From Streptococcus sp. Marseille-P6264 (lineage in GTDB: Bacteria; Bacillota; Bacilli; Lactobacillales; Streptococcaceae), in assembly GCF_902460355.1 (NCBI RefSeq), contig NZ_CABPTO010000003.1:1-64000 (forward strand): a DNA stretch of 64,000 bases, given 5' to 3'. A program made the translations under genes and the position numbers. The stretch's first letter is position 1, and every line of letters begins with the position of its first letter. The notes beneath the pieces are model-generated. The model saw only the letters and a program-made list of their open reading frames with translations, was not told where the DNA came from and ran no database searches. Shown one piece after another: positions 8,847-17,596 of this stretch.

Positions 8847-9983
8847 TCAATACAATTTCAAATCACGAGGGTCAACTGGGAAGGTTGGGTTGTATGGGTT
8901 GTGACGTAGTTTGAAGTGTTTGACATCTTCGATGGTTTGAGTTCCAGATAGTTGCATGACGGTTTTTAATTCGGCATTTAGGTGCTCAAAGACTTGGCGA
9001 ACACCGACGCTACCACCAAGGGCTAGGCCATAAATAACAGGGCGACCAATAGCTACCAAGTCTGCTCCTGAAGCCAAGGCTTTAAAGACGTGCTGACCGC
9101 GACGAACACCAGAGTCAAAGACAATTGGTACACGTTTATCAACTGCTTCAGCGACTTCTTGAAGCGAGTCAAAGGCAGCTGGTCCACCGTCGATTTGGCG
9201 GCCACCGTGGTTGGTTACCCAGATACCAGAAGCTCCTGCAGCAAGCGAACGTTCAACGTCCTCACGGCATTGAGGGCCTTTGACATACACAGGCAGACCT
9301 GAGTATTCGGCGATAAATTCTACATCTCGTGGCGACAAGCGTTGCTTAGCTGATTTGTAGACAAAGTCCATGGACTTACCAGCACCTTCTGGTAAGTATT
9401 CTTCAACGATAGGCATGCCAACTGGGAAGACAAAACCATTACGCTTATCAACTTCACGATTGCCACCTACAGTCGCATCCGCAGTTAAGACAATGGCTGT
9501 GTAGCCTTCTGCCTTGACACGATCCATGATATGGCGGTTAATCCCATCATCTTTACTGAAGTAAAATTGGAACCAGTGCGGTGTCCCTTGAAGGGCTTGA
9601 GAAATTTCTGGAAGATCAACTGTAGAGTAGGAGCTGGTTGTATAAAGAGAGCCAAACTCGTGTACACCACGCGCAGTAGCCACTTCCCCTTGCTCATTTG
9701 CTAATTTATGGGCTGCGACAGGCGCCATGATGATTGGTGAAGATAGTTTTTCTCCAGCAAATTCAATCTCAGTGCTTGGATTTTCCACATCACAGAGTGT
9801 ATGAGGAACAATGAGTTTATGATTAAAAGCTCGAATGTTCTCGCGTAAAGTGAACGTGTCCTCAGCTCCACTCGCGATGTAGCCAAAAGCAGCTTTAGGA
9901 ATGACTTGCTGCGCCATGGGCTCCAGATCATAGGTATTAATAAAATCCACAGGTCCTTCGGCATTACTTGTTTTGTATGACAT
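8847..9983 (-). CDS. lctO: L-lactate oxidase (FMN, H2O2-producing)
   Basis: 378 residues, family length. It converts L-lactate and O2 to pyruvate and H2O2 in the cytoplasm; in oral streptococci it adds to peroxide made by pyruvate oxidase and to interspecies killing. Visible FMN-dependent alpha-hydroxyacid dehydrogenase features: AAFGYIASGAEDTFTLREN, IIMAPVAAHKLA, YTTSSYSTVDL, FQFYFSKDDG, VLTADATVGG, the catalytic His-Arg segment WVTNHGGRQIDGG and the phosphate-binding FDSGVRRGQ with GADLVAIGRPV. Preferred over the NAD-linked or b2-type relatives because there is no extra domain. A cre-like palindrome sits at 10001-10020 just upstream. Confidence 0.95.
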   Translation of the reverse strand: MSYKTSNAEGPVDFINTYDLEPMAQQVIPKAAFGYIASGAEDTFTLRENIRAFNHKLIVPHTLCDVENPSTEIEFAGEKLSSPIIMAPVAAHKLANEQGEVATARGVHEFGSLYTTSSYSTVDLPEISQALQGTPHWFQFYFSKDDGINRHIMDRVKAEGYTAIVLTADATVGGNREVDKRNGFVFPVGMPIVEEYLPEGAGKSMDFVYKSAKQRLSPRDVEFIAEYSGLPVYVKGPQCREDVERSLAAGASGIWVTNHGGRQIDGGPAAFDSLQEVAEAVDKRVPIVFDSGVRRGQHVFKALASGADLVAIGRPVIYGLALGGSVGVRQVFEHLNAELKTVMQLSGTQTIEDVKHFKLRHNPYNPTFPVDPRDLKLY

Positions 9984-10000
9984 AAAATGTCCTCCTTGAT

Positions 10001-10020
10001 AAAAGTAAACGTTTACTTTT
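10001..10020. promoter_or_regulatory. cre-like perfect palindrome upstream of lctO
   Basis: AAAAGTAAACGTTTACTTTT is a perfect 20-bp palindrome 18 bp upstream of the lctO start. Its core differs from the CcpA consensus WTGNAANCGNWNNCW at one position. Catabolite control of lctO is an inference. Confidence 0.6.
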
Positions 10021-10106
10021 TTGATTTACAGGAACATCTTAACTCTTTTTCATGTCATTTTCAAAAATTTTGTCTGGAAGTTTCAGATTGTAGTTGGCAT
10101 GATAAA

Positions 10107-10167
10107 TATTTTCTATCATTGTGATAGAAAATACATATTATCCAAACATGTCTTTTAGTGCTACAAT
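10107..10167 (+). promoter_or_regulatory. Operator palindrome and extended -10 of the amino-acid ABC operon
   Basis: TATTTTCTATCA and its perfect complement are separated by TTG (10107-10133). TGCTACAAT at 10159-10167 is an extended -10; the start codon is at 10201. The palindrome overlaps the expected -35 zone, a position for a repressor or a LysR-type activator. I cannot name the regulator. Confidence 0.65.
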
Positions 10168-10200
10168 AGCTGTATTATTCCTTGATGGGAGGTTCTCTTT

Positions 10201-10881
10201 TTGGATTGGTCCATTGTTGAACAATATCTACCCTTATATCAAAAGGCATTTTTTCTAACCCTGCATATCGCAGTTTGGGGCATTTTAGGAGCTTTTCTAG
10301 TTGGTTTACTTGTTAGTATCATCCGATATTATCGCATCCCTGTTTTGGCACAGCTAGCCACAGCTTATATTGAATTGTCTCGAAATACGCCTCTTTTGAT
10401 TCAACTCTTCTTTCTCTACTTCGGGCTTCCCCGAATAGGGATTGTCCTTTCCTCGGAGGTCTGTGCAACGCTGGGGCTCATCTTCTTAGGTGGGTCTTAT
10501 ATGGCGGAATCCTTCCGAAGCGGGCTAGAAGCAGTTAGTCAAACTCAGCATGAGATTGGCTTAGCTATTGGTCTGACACCACTGCAGGTCTTTCGTTACG
10601 TGGTTCTTCCACAAGCCGCAGCAGTTGCTCTGCCGTCCTTCAGTGCTAATGTGATTTTCCTAATCAAGGAAACCTCTGTCTTTTCGGTAGTTGCCCTAGC
10701 TGACCTCATGTATGTCGCCAAGGACTTGATCGGACTTTACTATGAGACAGACATTGCACTGGCTATGTTGGTAGTGGCCTATCTTATCATGCTCCTACCT
10801 ATATCGTTGCTTTTTAGTTGGATAGAAAGGAGGCTCCGCCATGCAGGATTCGGGAATACAAGTACTCTTTCAGGGAAATAA
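10201..10881 (+). CDS. Polar amino-acid ABC transporter permease 1
   Basis: 226 residues from a TTG start, chosen for GGGAGG 8 nt upstream. It is a His/Glu/Gln/Arg-type inner-membrane permease with about five helices. The family start pattern LPLYQKAFFLTLHIAVWGI, the SRNTPLLIQLFFLYFGLP segment and the ATPase-contact loop AIGLTPLQVFRYVVLPQA (near residue 125) are clear. It overlaps the next permease by 41 bp. First gene of a permease-permease-ATPase-binding protein operon. Substrate not determinable; polar amino acids such as glutamine, glutamate or cystine are typical. Confidence 0.9.
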   Translation: MDWSIVEQYLPLYQKAFFLTLHIAVWGILGAFLVGLLVSIIRYYRIPVLAQLATAYIELSRNTPLLIQLFFLYFGLPRIGIVLSSEVCATLGLIFLGGSYMAESFRSGLEAVSQTQHEIGLAIGLTPLQVFRYVVLPQAAAVALPSFSANVIFLIKETSVFSVVALADLMYVAKDLIGLYYETDIALAMLVVAYLIMLLPISLLFSWIERRLRHAGFGNTSTLSGK

Positions 10882-11518
10882 TCTCCTGCGGATTTTACAG
10901 GGATTGGGAGTCACGATTGGTATTTCCATCCTCTCTGTCCTCTTGTCTATGATTTTCGGTACGGTCATGGGAATCATCATGACCTCTCATTCTAGAGTCG
11001 TTCGCTTCCTGACACGCTTTTATCTAGAATTTATCCGCATCATGCCCCAACTGGTGTTGCTCTTCATTGTTTATTTCGGCTTAGCTCGAAACTTTAATAT
11101 CAATATATCGGGAGAAACTTCCGCTGTTATCGTTTTTACCCTCTGGGGAACGGCTGAGATGGGAGATTTGGTTCGTGGAGCCATCACTTCCCTTCCTAAA
11201 CATCAGTTTGAAAGCGGACAGGCGCTGGGCTTAACGAATTTCCAACTTTACTACCACATCATCATTCCACAGGTCTTGAGAAGACTACTTCCGCAGGCCA
11301 TCAATCTCGTCACTCGGATGATCAAAACGACTTCTCTGGTTGTTTTGATTGGAGTCGTTGAAGTTACAAAGGTGGGACAGCAAATCATCGATAGCAATCG
11401 TTTGACCATTCCAACAGCATCCTTTTGGATTTACGGCACCATACTGGTTCTGTATTTCGCAGTTTGCTTCCCTATTTCCAAATTATCCACTCACTTAGAA
11501 AAACACTGGAGGAACTAA
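10841..11518 (+). CDS. Polar amino-acid ABC transporter permease 2
   Basis: 225 residues. Paired permease of the same family: TIGISILSVLLSMIFGTVMG, RIMPQLVLLFIVYFGLA and the EAA-like loop ALGLTNFQLYYHIIIPQVLR. An AAGGAGG ribosome site lies inside the end of permease 1, so translation is coupled. The two probably form a heterodimeric channel. Confidence 0.9.
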   Translation: MQDSGIQVLFQGNNLLRILQGLGVTIGISILSVLLSMIFGTVMGIIMTSHSRVVRFLTRFYLEFIRIMPQLVLLFIVYFGLARNFNINISGETSAVIVFTLWGTAEMGDLVRGAITSLPKHQFESGQALGLTNFQLYYHIIIPQVLRRLLPQAINLVTRMIKTTSLVVLIGVVEVTKVGQQIIDSNRLTIPTASFWIYGTILVLYFAVCFPISKLSTHLEKHWRN

Positions 11519-12277
11519 ATGTCTGATACCATATTAGAAATCAAGGATCTAAAAAAATCCTTCGGAGACAATCCCATCCTCCAAGGACTTTCCCTAGAAA
11601 TCAAAAAAGGGGAAGTAGTGGTTATTCTAGGACCATCTGGTTGTGGGAAAAGCACCCTCCTTCGCTGTCTCAATGGCTTGGAAACCATTCAGGGTGGAGA
11701 TATTCTTCTGGATGGCCAGTCCATTATTGGAAACCAGAAAGACTTTCACTTGGTTCGTCAAAAGATTGGCATGGTCTTTCAAAGTTACGAACTCTTTCCC
11801 CATCTGGACGTTTTGCAGAACCTTATCTTAGGTCCTATCAAAGCACAAGGACGGGATAAGAAAGAAGTGACGGAAGAAGCCCTACAATTATTGGAACGCG
11901 TCGGACTGCTCGATAAAAAACACAGTTTCGCTCGCCAATTATCTGGTGGTCAGAAACAACGGGTTGCCATTGTCCGTGCCCTGCTCATGCATCCAGAAAT
12001 TATCCTCTTTGACGAGGTGACGGCTTCGCTTGATCCAGAAATGGTGCGTGAGGTCCTCGAACTCATCAACGACCTAGCTCAAGAAGGTCGTACCATGATC
12101 TTGGTGACCCACGAAATGCAGTTTGCTCAAGCCATTGCGGACCGGATTATCTTCCTCGACCAAGGGAAGATTGCCGAAGAAGGAACGGCTCAGTCCTTCT
12201 TTACCAATCCACAAACCAAACGAGCACAAGAATTTTTAAACGTTTTTGACTTTAGCCAGTTTGGCTCATATTTATAA
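11519..12277 (+). CDS. Polar amino-acid ABC transporter ATP-binding protein
   Basis: 252 residues. Walker A GPSGCGKST (~37-45), Q-loop FQSYELFPH, signature LSGGQKQRVAIVRAL (~138), Walker B ILFDEVTASLD and H-loop LVTHEMQFA are all intact, typical of GlnQ/HisP-like ATPases. The ATG directly follows the stop of permease 2. Confidence 0.93.
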   Translation: MSDTILEIKDLKKSFGDNPILQGLSLEIKKGEVVVILGPSGCGKSTLLRCLNGLETIQGGDILLDGQSIIGNQKDFHLVRQKIGMVFQSYELFPHLDVLQNLILGPIKAQGRDKKEVTEEALQLLERVGLLDKKHSFARQLSGGQKQRVAIVRALLMHPEIILFDEVTASLDPEMVREVLELINDLAQEGRTMILVTHEMQFAQAIADRIIFLDQGKIAEEGTAQSFFTNPQTKRAQEFLNVFDFSQFGSYL

Positions 12278-12288
12278 AGGAGATTCTT

Positions 12289-13155
12289 ATGAAACTACTC
12301 AAACCCCTCTTAACTCTTTTTGCACTTGCCTTTGCCCTTATCTTTGTCACAGCTTGTGGCTCAGGCGGAAATGCTACTTCCTCATCTGGCAAAACTACTG
12401 CCAAAGCTCGCACTATTGAGGAAATCAAAAAAAGTGGTGAACTTCGAATTGCTGTATTTGGAGATAAGAAACCTTTTGGTTATGTAGACAACGACGGTTC
12501 TTACCAAGGTTATGACATCGAACTGGGAAATCAGCTGGCTAAAGACCTCGGCGTCAAAGTAAAATACGTCTCTGTTGATGCTGCCAACCGTGCGGAATAC
12601 TTGATTTCTAACAAGGTGGACATCACCCTTGCTAACTTTACCGTCACAGACGAACGTAAGAAACAAGTTGACTTTGCCCTTCCCTATATGAAGGTTTCAC
12701 TGGGTGTTGTGTCTCCTAAGAAAGGTGTCATCACAGATGTTAAACAGCTTGAAGGCAAGACCTTGATTGTAACCAAAGGAACTACCGCTGAAACATACTT
12801 TGAGAAAAATCATCCAGAAGTCAAACTTCAAAAATATGACCAATACAGTGATGCCTACCAAGCTCTTTTGGATGGACGTGGAGATGCCTTCTCGACTGAC
12901 AATACTGAAGTTCTAGCTTGGGCTCTTGAAAATAAAGGATATGAAGTGGGAATTACTTCGCTTGGTGACCCAGATACTATCGCGCCAGCAGTCCAAAAAG
13001 GAAACAAAGAGTTGCTTGATTTCATCAATAAAGACATTGAAAAATTGGGCAAGGAAAACTTCTTCCACAAAGCTTATGAAAAGACTCTTCACCCAACCTA
13101 CGGTGATGCTGCAAAAGCAGATGACCTCGTTGTTGAAGGTGGAAAAGTAGAATAG
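12289..13155 (+). CDS. Amino-acid ABC transporter substrate-binding lipoprotein
   Basis: 288 residues. Lipoprotein signal peptide ending in the lipobox FVTAC, with lipidated Cys23, then a Ser/Gly/Thr linker. The mature part is a family 3 periplasmic-type binding protein: GELRIAVFGDKKPFGYVDNDG, YDIELGNQLAKDLGVKVKYV, VDITLANFTVTDERKKQVDF and KTLIVTKGTTAETYF. AGGAG precedes the ATG, 11 bp after the ATPase stop. It captures the ligand outside the membrane for the preceding permeases. Ligand specificity is unknown. Confidence 0.92.
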   Translation: MKLLKPLLTLFALAFALIFVTACGSGGNATSSSGKTTAKARTIEEIKKSGELRIAVFGDKKPFGYVDNDGSYQGYDIELGNQLAKDLGVKVKYVSVDAANRAEYLISNKVDITLANFTVTDERKKQVDFALPYMKVSLGVVSPKKGVITDVKQLEGKTLIVTKGTTAETYFEKNHPEVKLQKYDQYSDAYQALLDGRGDAFSTDNTEVLAWALENKGYEVGITSLGDPDTIAPAVQKGNKELLDFINKDIEKLGKENFFHKAYEKTLHPTYGDAAKADDLVVEGGKVE

Positions 13156-13191
13156 AAGCGTTGGTTAAGTAGAAAAATTTACCTTAAAAAA

Positions 13192-13246
13192 TGAACCGCA
13201 TCTCAACAGTTAGACAGAAAAAGTCTGACTGTCGAGATGCGGTTCA
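13192..13246. terminator. Two-tier palindromic bidirectional terminator, copy 2
   Basis: Outer arms TGAACCGCATCTC/GAGATGCGGTTCA with inner arms CAGTTAGAC/GTCTGACTG; 55 bp. It lies between the convergent binding-protein and HAD genes. Same family as 8775-8823 and 31657-31711. Confidence 0.85.
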
Positions 13247-13274
13247 AATTATATTTGTTTGATTTATTTGATTT

Positions 13275-14087
13275 CTACAAGTAGAGCTCAGTTAGTTTAT
13301 GGGCTACACCGTCTTGGTCATTAGTGAGTTCAAGCTGTTGGTCGGCATAAGGCAGCAGGGTTTCGCTGGCGTTTTTCATGGCATAGCCTGTTCCTGCAAA
13401 TTCCAGCATTTCGGTATCATTGTGCTCGTCACCAAAAGCAATCAGGTCTTTACGATCGGCATTGAGGATATTGAGCAGGTACTGGAGGGCGAAGGCCTTG
13501 TTGACACCTTTAGGGCCGCACTCTAGAATATTGAGTGGGCCGCCCCAAGTATTTATGGAGAGTTCGTGCTGGTAAAAGGCATTCATCTCTTCAGCCAGAG
13601 CGTATTTGTCCGTGGCATGTGTTTGCAGCAAAATGGCATTTGGATTTTTGGTCACCAGCTGCGCTTGAAATTGATTTTCTGGCTTAAAGTTATCAATGCC
13701 AAAGAGCTTAGGATCTGCGATTTCTTCGTTCGTATTTGTGATATAGAATTTCTTGCGGTATTCACCAGCGATGAAGTCAGCCTCGATTTCTTCTTTTCGT
13801 TGGACCATATCCAGCAAGAAAGACTTGTCTACGGTCAAGGATTGCTCAAATTCCCACTTTTTCTCAGGGATATGGGTCAAAGATCCGTTGAAGTTTATCA
13901 TGGGGGTATTCAGCTCTAATTCCTTATAGAAGTCCAGAGCCATGCGATAAGGACGGCCAGTAGTGATGATGACCTTGTGTCCTTTCGCCGATATTTTTTT
14001 GATGGTTTCTTTGGTAAAATCAGACAGCTTACTCTCAGAATTGAGCAAGGTTCCGTCCAAATCTACAGCAATAATTTTTTTTGTCAT
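13275..14087 (-). CDS. Cof-type HAD-IIB sugar/nucleotide phosphatase
   Basis: 270 residues from the ATG at 14087, which has GAGGAAA just upstream; an in-frame extension to 14156 has no ribosome site and a low-complexity hydrophobic start. HAD motif I is IAVDLDGTLLN (nucleophile Asp near residue 10), motif II is IITTGRPY, and motifs III/IV are LIAFGDEHNDTEML. The cap domain between residues ~85 and 190 is the C2B type. Family members dephosphorylate sugar phosphates, pyridoxal phosphate or flavin precursors; the substrate is not predictable. Confidence 0.88.
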   Translation of the reverse strand: MTKKIIAVDLDGTLLNSESKLSDFTKETIKKISAKGHKVIITTGRPYRMALDFYKELELNTPMINFNGSLTHIPEKKWEFEQSLTVDKSFLLDMVQRKEEIEADFIAGEYRKKFYITNTNEEIADPKLFGIDNFKPENQFQAQLVTKNPNAILLQTHATDKYALAEEMNAFYQHELSINTWGGPLNILECGPKGVNKAFALQYLLNILNADRKDLIAFGDEHNDTEMLEFAGTGYAMKNASETLLPYADQQLELTNDQDGVAHKLTELYL

Positions 14088-14249
14088 TCTTTTTCCTCGT
14101 ATAGTCTCGCTAAGTATCGTAAAGTCTATTATAACAGAATTAAGAATAAATGCCACAAGTTGTGGTATAATGTTTCCTCAATAGCTAAAACGAGTTAGGT
14201 CGTTTGATGTCTATGAGTGAAGAGAATGGAGTAAAGGGGGAAATCTTGT

Positions 14250-14852
14250 ATGCGTAAACCAATTTTGATTCATATTTTTTTCCTACTCATTGCATTTGTC
14301 GTGTATATTCAGGGGATTACGACCCAAGGACCAGACTTGATCTGGAATATGATTCTGGCCTTGATTGCCTATGACGCTGCCATCTTGACGACGATATTTA
14401 AGAAGCAGAAGTGGCTTTATCCACTTTTGTTGGTGGTTTGGCTGGCCTTTTATCCTAATACTTTTTATATGCTGACGGACTTGGTGCACATGACTTGGGT
14501 GGGAGATACCCTGTGGAACCCTGTCAGCATGCGTCTATTTATGGCTTTCGTGCCGAGCATTCTATTTGGCGTCTACTGCGGGATTGAAAGCTGGAATATT
14601 TTGCGTGAGCGCTGGAAGTTGACTTGGTGGCTGGATATGCTTGCGGTTGCGGCTCTGTCTTATCTGTCGAGTCTGGCCATTTATATCGGCCGTTATGACC
14701 GACTCAACTCTTGGGATCTGGTGACGCGGCCTCAGCTAGTTGTCCAAAAGCTACTGGAAACCTTTCAGAAGGATCGTCTAGTATTTATCCTTGGATTTAC
14801 CTTTATCCAAATCATGACTCTGCTCTTTTTAAGCAGAGAAAATAAAAAATAA
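14250..14852 (+). CDS. DUF1361 membrane protein
   Basis: 200 residues with about six hydrophobic segments. The conserved DUF1361 patterns FYPNTFYMLTDLVHM (near residue 70) and IYIGRYDRLNSWDL (near residue 147) are present. The preceding AAAGGGGG serves as ribosome site. Function unknown; no neighbour suggests one. Confidence 0.8.
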   Translation: MRKPILIHIFFLLIAFVVYIQGITTQGPDLIWNMILALIAYDAAILTTIFKKQKWLYPLLLVVWLAFYPNTFYMLTDLVHMTWVGDTLWNPVSMRLFMAFVPSILFGVYCGIESWNILRERWKLTWWLDMLAVAALSYLSSLAIYIGRYDRLNSWDLVTRPQLVVQKLLETFQKDRLVFILGFTFIQIMTLLFLSRENKK

Positions 14853-14884
14853 GACGCTTTAAAGTATTTTTTGGAGCAATGGGC

Positions 14885-14932
14885 TTGAAAAAGTGAATGT
14901 TTTTGAGTATAATCATAGTATTGTTCGTAAAT
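14885..14932 (+). promoter_or_regulatory. Promoter and possible PurBox of the purine permease
   Basis: TTGAAA (14885-14890), 17-bp spacer, TATAAT (14908-14913). ATTGTTCGTAAAT at 14920-14932 matches the reverse PurBox pattern (AWWGTTCGGWWWT) with one mismatch and is followed by ACGAAT, giving a GTTCG/CGAA dyad. No guanine-riboswitch core is visible in the leader. Confidence 0.55.
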
Positions 14933-15016
14933 AACGAATAAGCAGCGCTGTTTTAAAGAAAATCAGGAGTTCTCTTTTAATCAGTTGCCATAAAACAATT
15001 TAGGAGATTATCTATA

Positions 15017-16438
15017 ATGGATAAATTATTTAAACTCAAAGAGCACGGTACGGATGTTCGTACGGAAGTTCTCGCTGGGTTAACAACTTTCTTTGCTATG
15101 AGCTACATCCTCTTTGTCAATCCAGCCATGCTGTCGCAAACGGGTATGCCGGCTCAAGGTGTCTTTCTGGCTACGATCATCGGTTCCGTTGCTGGAACGC
15201 TCATGATGGCCTTTTATGCCAACCTCCCTTACGCACAGGCGCCAGGTATGGGGCTCAATGCCTTCTTTACTTTCACGGTTGTCTTTAGTTTGGGTTACAC
15301 TTGGCAAGAAGCTTTGGGCATGGTCTTCATCTGTGGTCTAATCTCGCTCTTTATCACTTTGACCAAGATTCGGAAGGCTATTATCGAGTCTATTCCATCA
15401 GCTCTGCGTTCAGCTATTTCTGCTGGTATCGGTGTCTTTCTAGCTTATGTAGGGATTAAAAATGCCGGATTGTTGAAGTTCTCAATCGATCCAGGCAACT
15501 ATGTAGTAGCTGGTAAGGGAGCTGACCAAGCCAAAGCTGCTATTACAGCAAACTCAGCTGCAACTCCAGGACTGGTTGATTTCAATAATCCAGCAGTTTT
15601 ACTTGCCTTGCTGGGTCTAGCAATCACGATTTTCTTTGTTATCAAGGGTATCAAGGGTGGCATTATCTTGTCCATCTTCGCGACGACAGTCGTAGCGATT
15701 GCTGTTGGTTTGGTGAATCTATCTGCTATTGACTTTGGTAAAAACAATCTGTCAACAGCTCTGAAAGAACTTGGACAAGTTTTTGGGGTGGCAGTTGGAC
15801 CAGAAGGTTTGGGAGCTCTCTTTGCTGATACGGCTCGTCTACCTCAGACATTTATGGCTATCCTAGCCTTCTCTCTGACGGATATTTTTGACACCATCGG
15901 TACCTTGATCGGAACGGGTGAAAAAGTGGGTATCGTAGCGACTTCTGGTGAAAACCATGAGTCAGAAGGTTTGGACAAGGCTTTGTACTCTGACTTGATC
16001 GGTACAACTATCGGTGCGATTGCCGGAACATCTAACGTTACTACTTATGTAGAGTCTGCAGCTGGTATCGGAGCTGGCGGACGGACCGGTTTGACAGCCT
16101 TGGTTGTAGCGGTCTGCTTTGCGGTATCTAGCTTCTTTAGCCCGCTGTTGGCCATCGTTCCGACAGCAGCAACTGCGCCAATTTTGATTGTCGTAGGGAT
16201 CATGATGCTGAGCAGCTTGAAAAATATACAGTGGGATGATATGGCAGAAGCTATTCCAGCTTTCTTTACCTCCATCTTCATGGGCTTCACTTACAGCATC
16301 ACAAACGGGATTGCAGCAGGCTTTATCATGTATGCTCTTGTGAAAGTTATCAAAGGTCAAGCTAAGGATGTGCATCCGATGATTTGGATCTTAAATCTAC
16401 TCTTCATCCTTAACTTTATCAGCCTAGCTTTATCTTAA
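15017..16438 (+). CDS. NCS2/AzgA-family purine permease
   Basis: 473 residues, about 12-13 helices. The start MDKLFKLKEHGTDVRTEVLAGLTTFFAMSY is typical for the AzgA-type (guanine/hypoxanthine, PbuG/PbuO) subfamily, as are NPAML, APGMGLNAFFTF (near residue 75) and the NVTTYVESAAGIGAGGRTGLT segment. It is a proton-coupled nucleobase uptake carrier. The exact base preference cannot be set from sequence. Single-gene unit ended by the hairpin at 16447. Confidence 0.9.
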   Translation: MDKLFKLKEHGTDVRTEVLAGLTTFFAMSYILFVNPAMLSQTGMPAQGVFLATIIGSVAGTLMMAFYANLPYAQAPGMGLNAFFTFTVVFSLGYTWQEALGMVFICGLISLFITLTKIRKAIIESIPSALRSAISAGIGVFLAYVGIKNAGLLKFSIDPGNYVVAGKGADQAKAAITANSAATPGLVDFNNPAVLLALLGLAITIFFVIKGIKGGIILSIFATTVVAIAVGLVNLSAIDFGKNNLSTALKELGQVFGVAVGPEGLGALFADTARLPQTFMAILAFSLTDIFDTIGTLIGTGEKVGIVATSGENHESEGLDKALYSDLIGTTIGAIAGTSNVTTYVESAAGIGAGGRTGLTALVVAVCFAVSSFFSPLLAIVPTAATAPILIVVGIMMLSSLKNIQWDDMAEAIPAFFTSIFMGFTYSITNGIAAGFIMYALVKVIKGQAKDVHPMIWILNLLFILNFISLALS

Positions 16439-16446
16439 GAACACTA

Positions 16447-16476
16447 AGAAGTTGGAATCTTCCAGCTTCTTTTTTG
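16447..16476 (+). terminator. Terminator of the purine permease gene
   Basis: GAAGTTGGAA/TTCCAGCTTC stem with a two- to four-base loop and a run of seven T. Confidence 0.88.
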
Positions 16477-16620
16477 CAGGAAAAATTTAGGAAAAGTCCT
16501 AGTTTACTTCTAAATAAAAGCGAGTAACCTGCTTTGATTGGAGGATTTGGAGGGCTCATCTAATTTTTTTCAAACATTTTGCTCTCTCTATTAGAAAATT
16601 GAGCGCAAACGCAAATCTTC

Positions 16621-16629
16621 TGGTATAAT
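16621..16629 (+). promoter_or_regulatory. Extended -10 promoter of tsaE, leaderless configuration
   Basis: TGGTATAAT ends 6 nt before the tsaE ATG, so transcription should start at or next to the A of the ATG. There is no Shine-Dalgarno sequence. Confidence 0.65.
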
Positions 16630-16635
16630 AAAAGA

Positions 16636-17076
16636 ATGTTTAGTCATAATGAAGAAGAATTAATCAACTGGGGCCAGCGTCTCGGCAGCTTGCTTCAGGA
16701 GCAAGATGTTTTGGTTTTGACAGGAGACTTGGGTGCGGGTAAGACGACCTTTACCAAGGGCTTGGCTCAAGGTCTGGGCATCAAGCAGATGATCAAAAGT
16801 CCGACCTATACCATTGTTCGCGAGTATGAAGGACGTTTGCCACTTTATCACTTAGATGTCTATCGGATTGGTGAAGATCCAGACTCGATTGACTTGGATG
16901 ATTTTCTCTTTGGTGAGGGAGTTACGGTCATCGAGTGGGGAGAATTGCTAGGTGAAAGTTTACCAGATGATTATCTGAAGCTGACTCTTCTGAAGAAAGA
17001 AGACGGCCGCGAGCTAGTTTTTGAAAGTCAGGGGCGCCGTTCTCAGGAACTACTGGAGGAATTGCTGCATGGCTGA
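16636..17076 (+). CDS. tsaE: tRNA t6A biosynthesis ATPase TsaE
   Basis: 146 residues, full length. Walker A GDLGAGKTTF (~30-39), the SPTYTIVREYEG switch and HLDVYRI, then EWGELL near residue 96 are characteristic. TsaE works with TsaB and TsaD in the threonylcarbamoyl transfer to tRNAs that read ANN codons. It overlaps the next gene by 8 bp. The start is directly downstream of a promoter with no ribosome site, so the mRNA is probably leaderless. Confidence 0.93.
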   Translation: MFSHNEEELINWGQRLGSLLQEQDVLVLTGDLGAGKTTFTKGLAQGLGIKQMIKSPTYTIVREYEGRLPLYHLDVYRIGEDPDSIDLDDFLFGEGVTVIEWGELLGESLPDDYLKLTLLKKEDGRELVFESQGRRSQELLEELLHG

Positions 17077-17590
17077 GTTTGAATTGGCCTTGCGGGAGGC
17101 GGAAAAGACGGATGCTGCTGACTTGATTCGCTTCCTAAATCAAGTCGGATCTGAGTCGGACTACATGACCTTGGATGAGGCGGGGATTTTGATGGATGAA
17201 GAGCAGATGGCTCAGTTTATTCAGCGCCAAGCTGAGTCGGATAATCAGCTTTATCTCTTGGCCTTACTTGATAATGAAATCGCTGGGATTGTCAGTATCA
17301 CAGCGGATTTTCATGAGCGGATTCGCCACATTGGGCAAGTCTTTATCGTTGTCAAAAAAGCCTTTTGGAATAAAGGCCTCGGTCGTATCCTGCTAGAAGA
17401 GGCTGTGGATTGGGCAGAGAATGGGAGCAGTCTCCGCCGTTTGGAGTTGACTGTTCAGGTCAGAAATGAACGAGCTGTTCATCTCTATAAAGAATTAGGA
17501 TTTGAAATCGAAGGCCTGCAAAAAAGAGGGGCCTATTTAAGAGAAGGGATATTTCTGGATGTTTACCTGATGGGAAAACTGATAGATTGA
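17069..17590 (+). CDS. GNAT acetyltransferase between tsaE and lytR
   Basis: 173 residues from the ATG at 17069, which overlaps the tsaE stop; an upstream in-frame TTG lies within tsaE and is rejected. GNAT motif A is visible as QVFIVVKKAFWNKGLGRILLEEAVDWAE and motif B as LELTVQVRNERAVHLYKELGFEIEG. Target unknown. The tsaE-GNAT-LCP order is conserved in streptococci. Confidence 0.88.
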   Translation: MAEFELALREAEKTDAADLIRFLNQVGSESDYMTLDEAGILMDEEQMAQFIQRQAESDNQLYLLALLDNEIAGIVSITADFHERIRHIGQVFIVVKKAFWNKGLGRILLEEAVDWAENGSSLRRLELTVQVRNERAVHLYKELGFEIEGLQKRGAYLREGIFLDVYLMGKLID

Positions 17591-17596
17591 TGAAAT

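Noticed and set aside
14914..15016. Guanine riboswitch before the purine permease
   Set aside because: No three-way junction core sequences; the leader is about 95 nt and better explained by a PurBox.
15962..16375. 137-codon minus-strand frame inside the purine permease
   Set aside because: Antisense shadow of a strong coding frame with no start signal.
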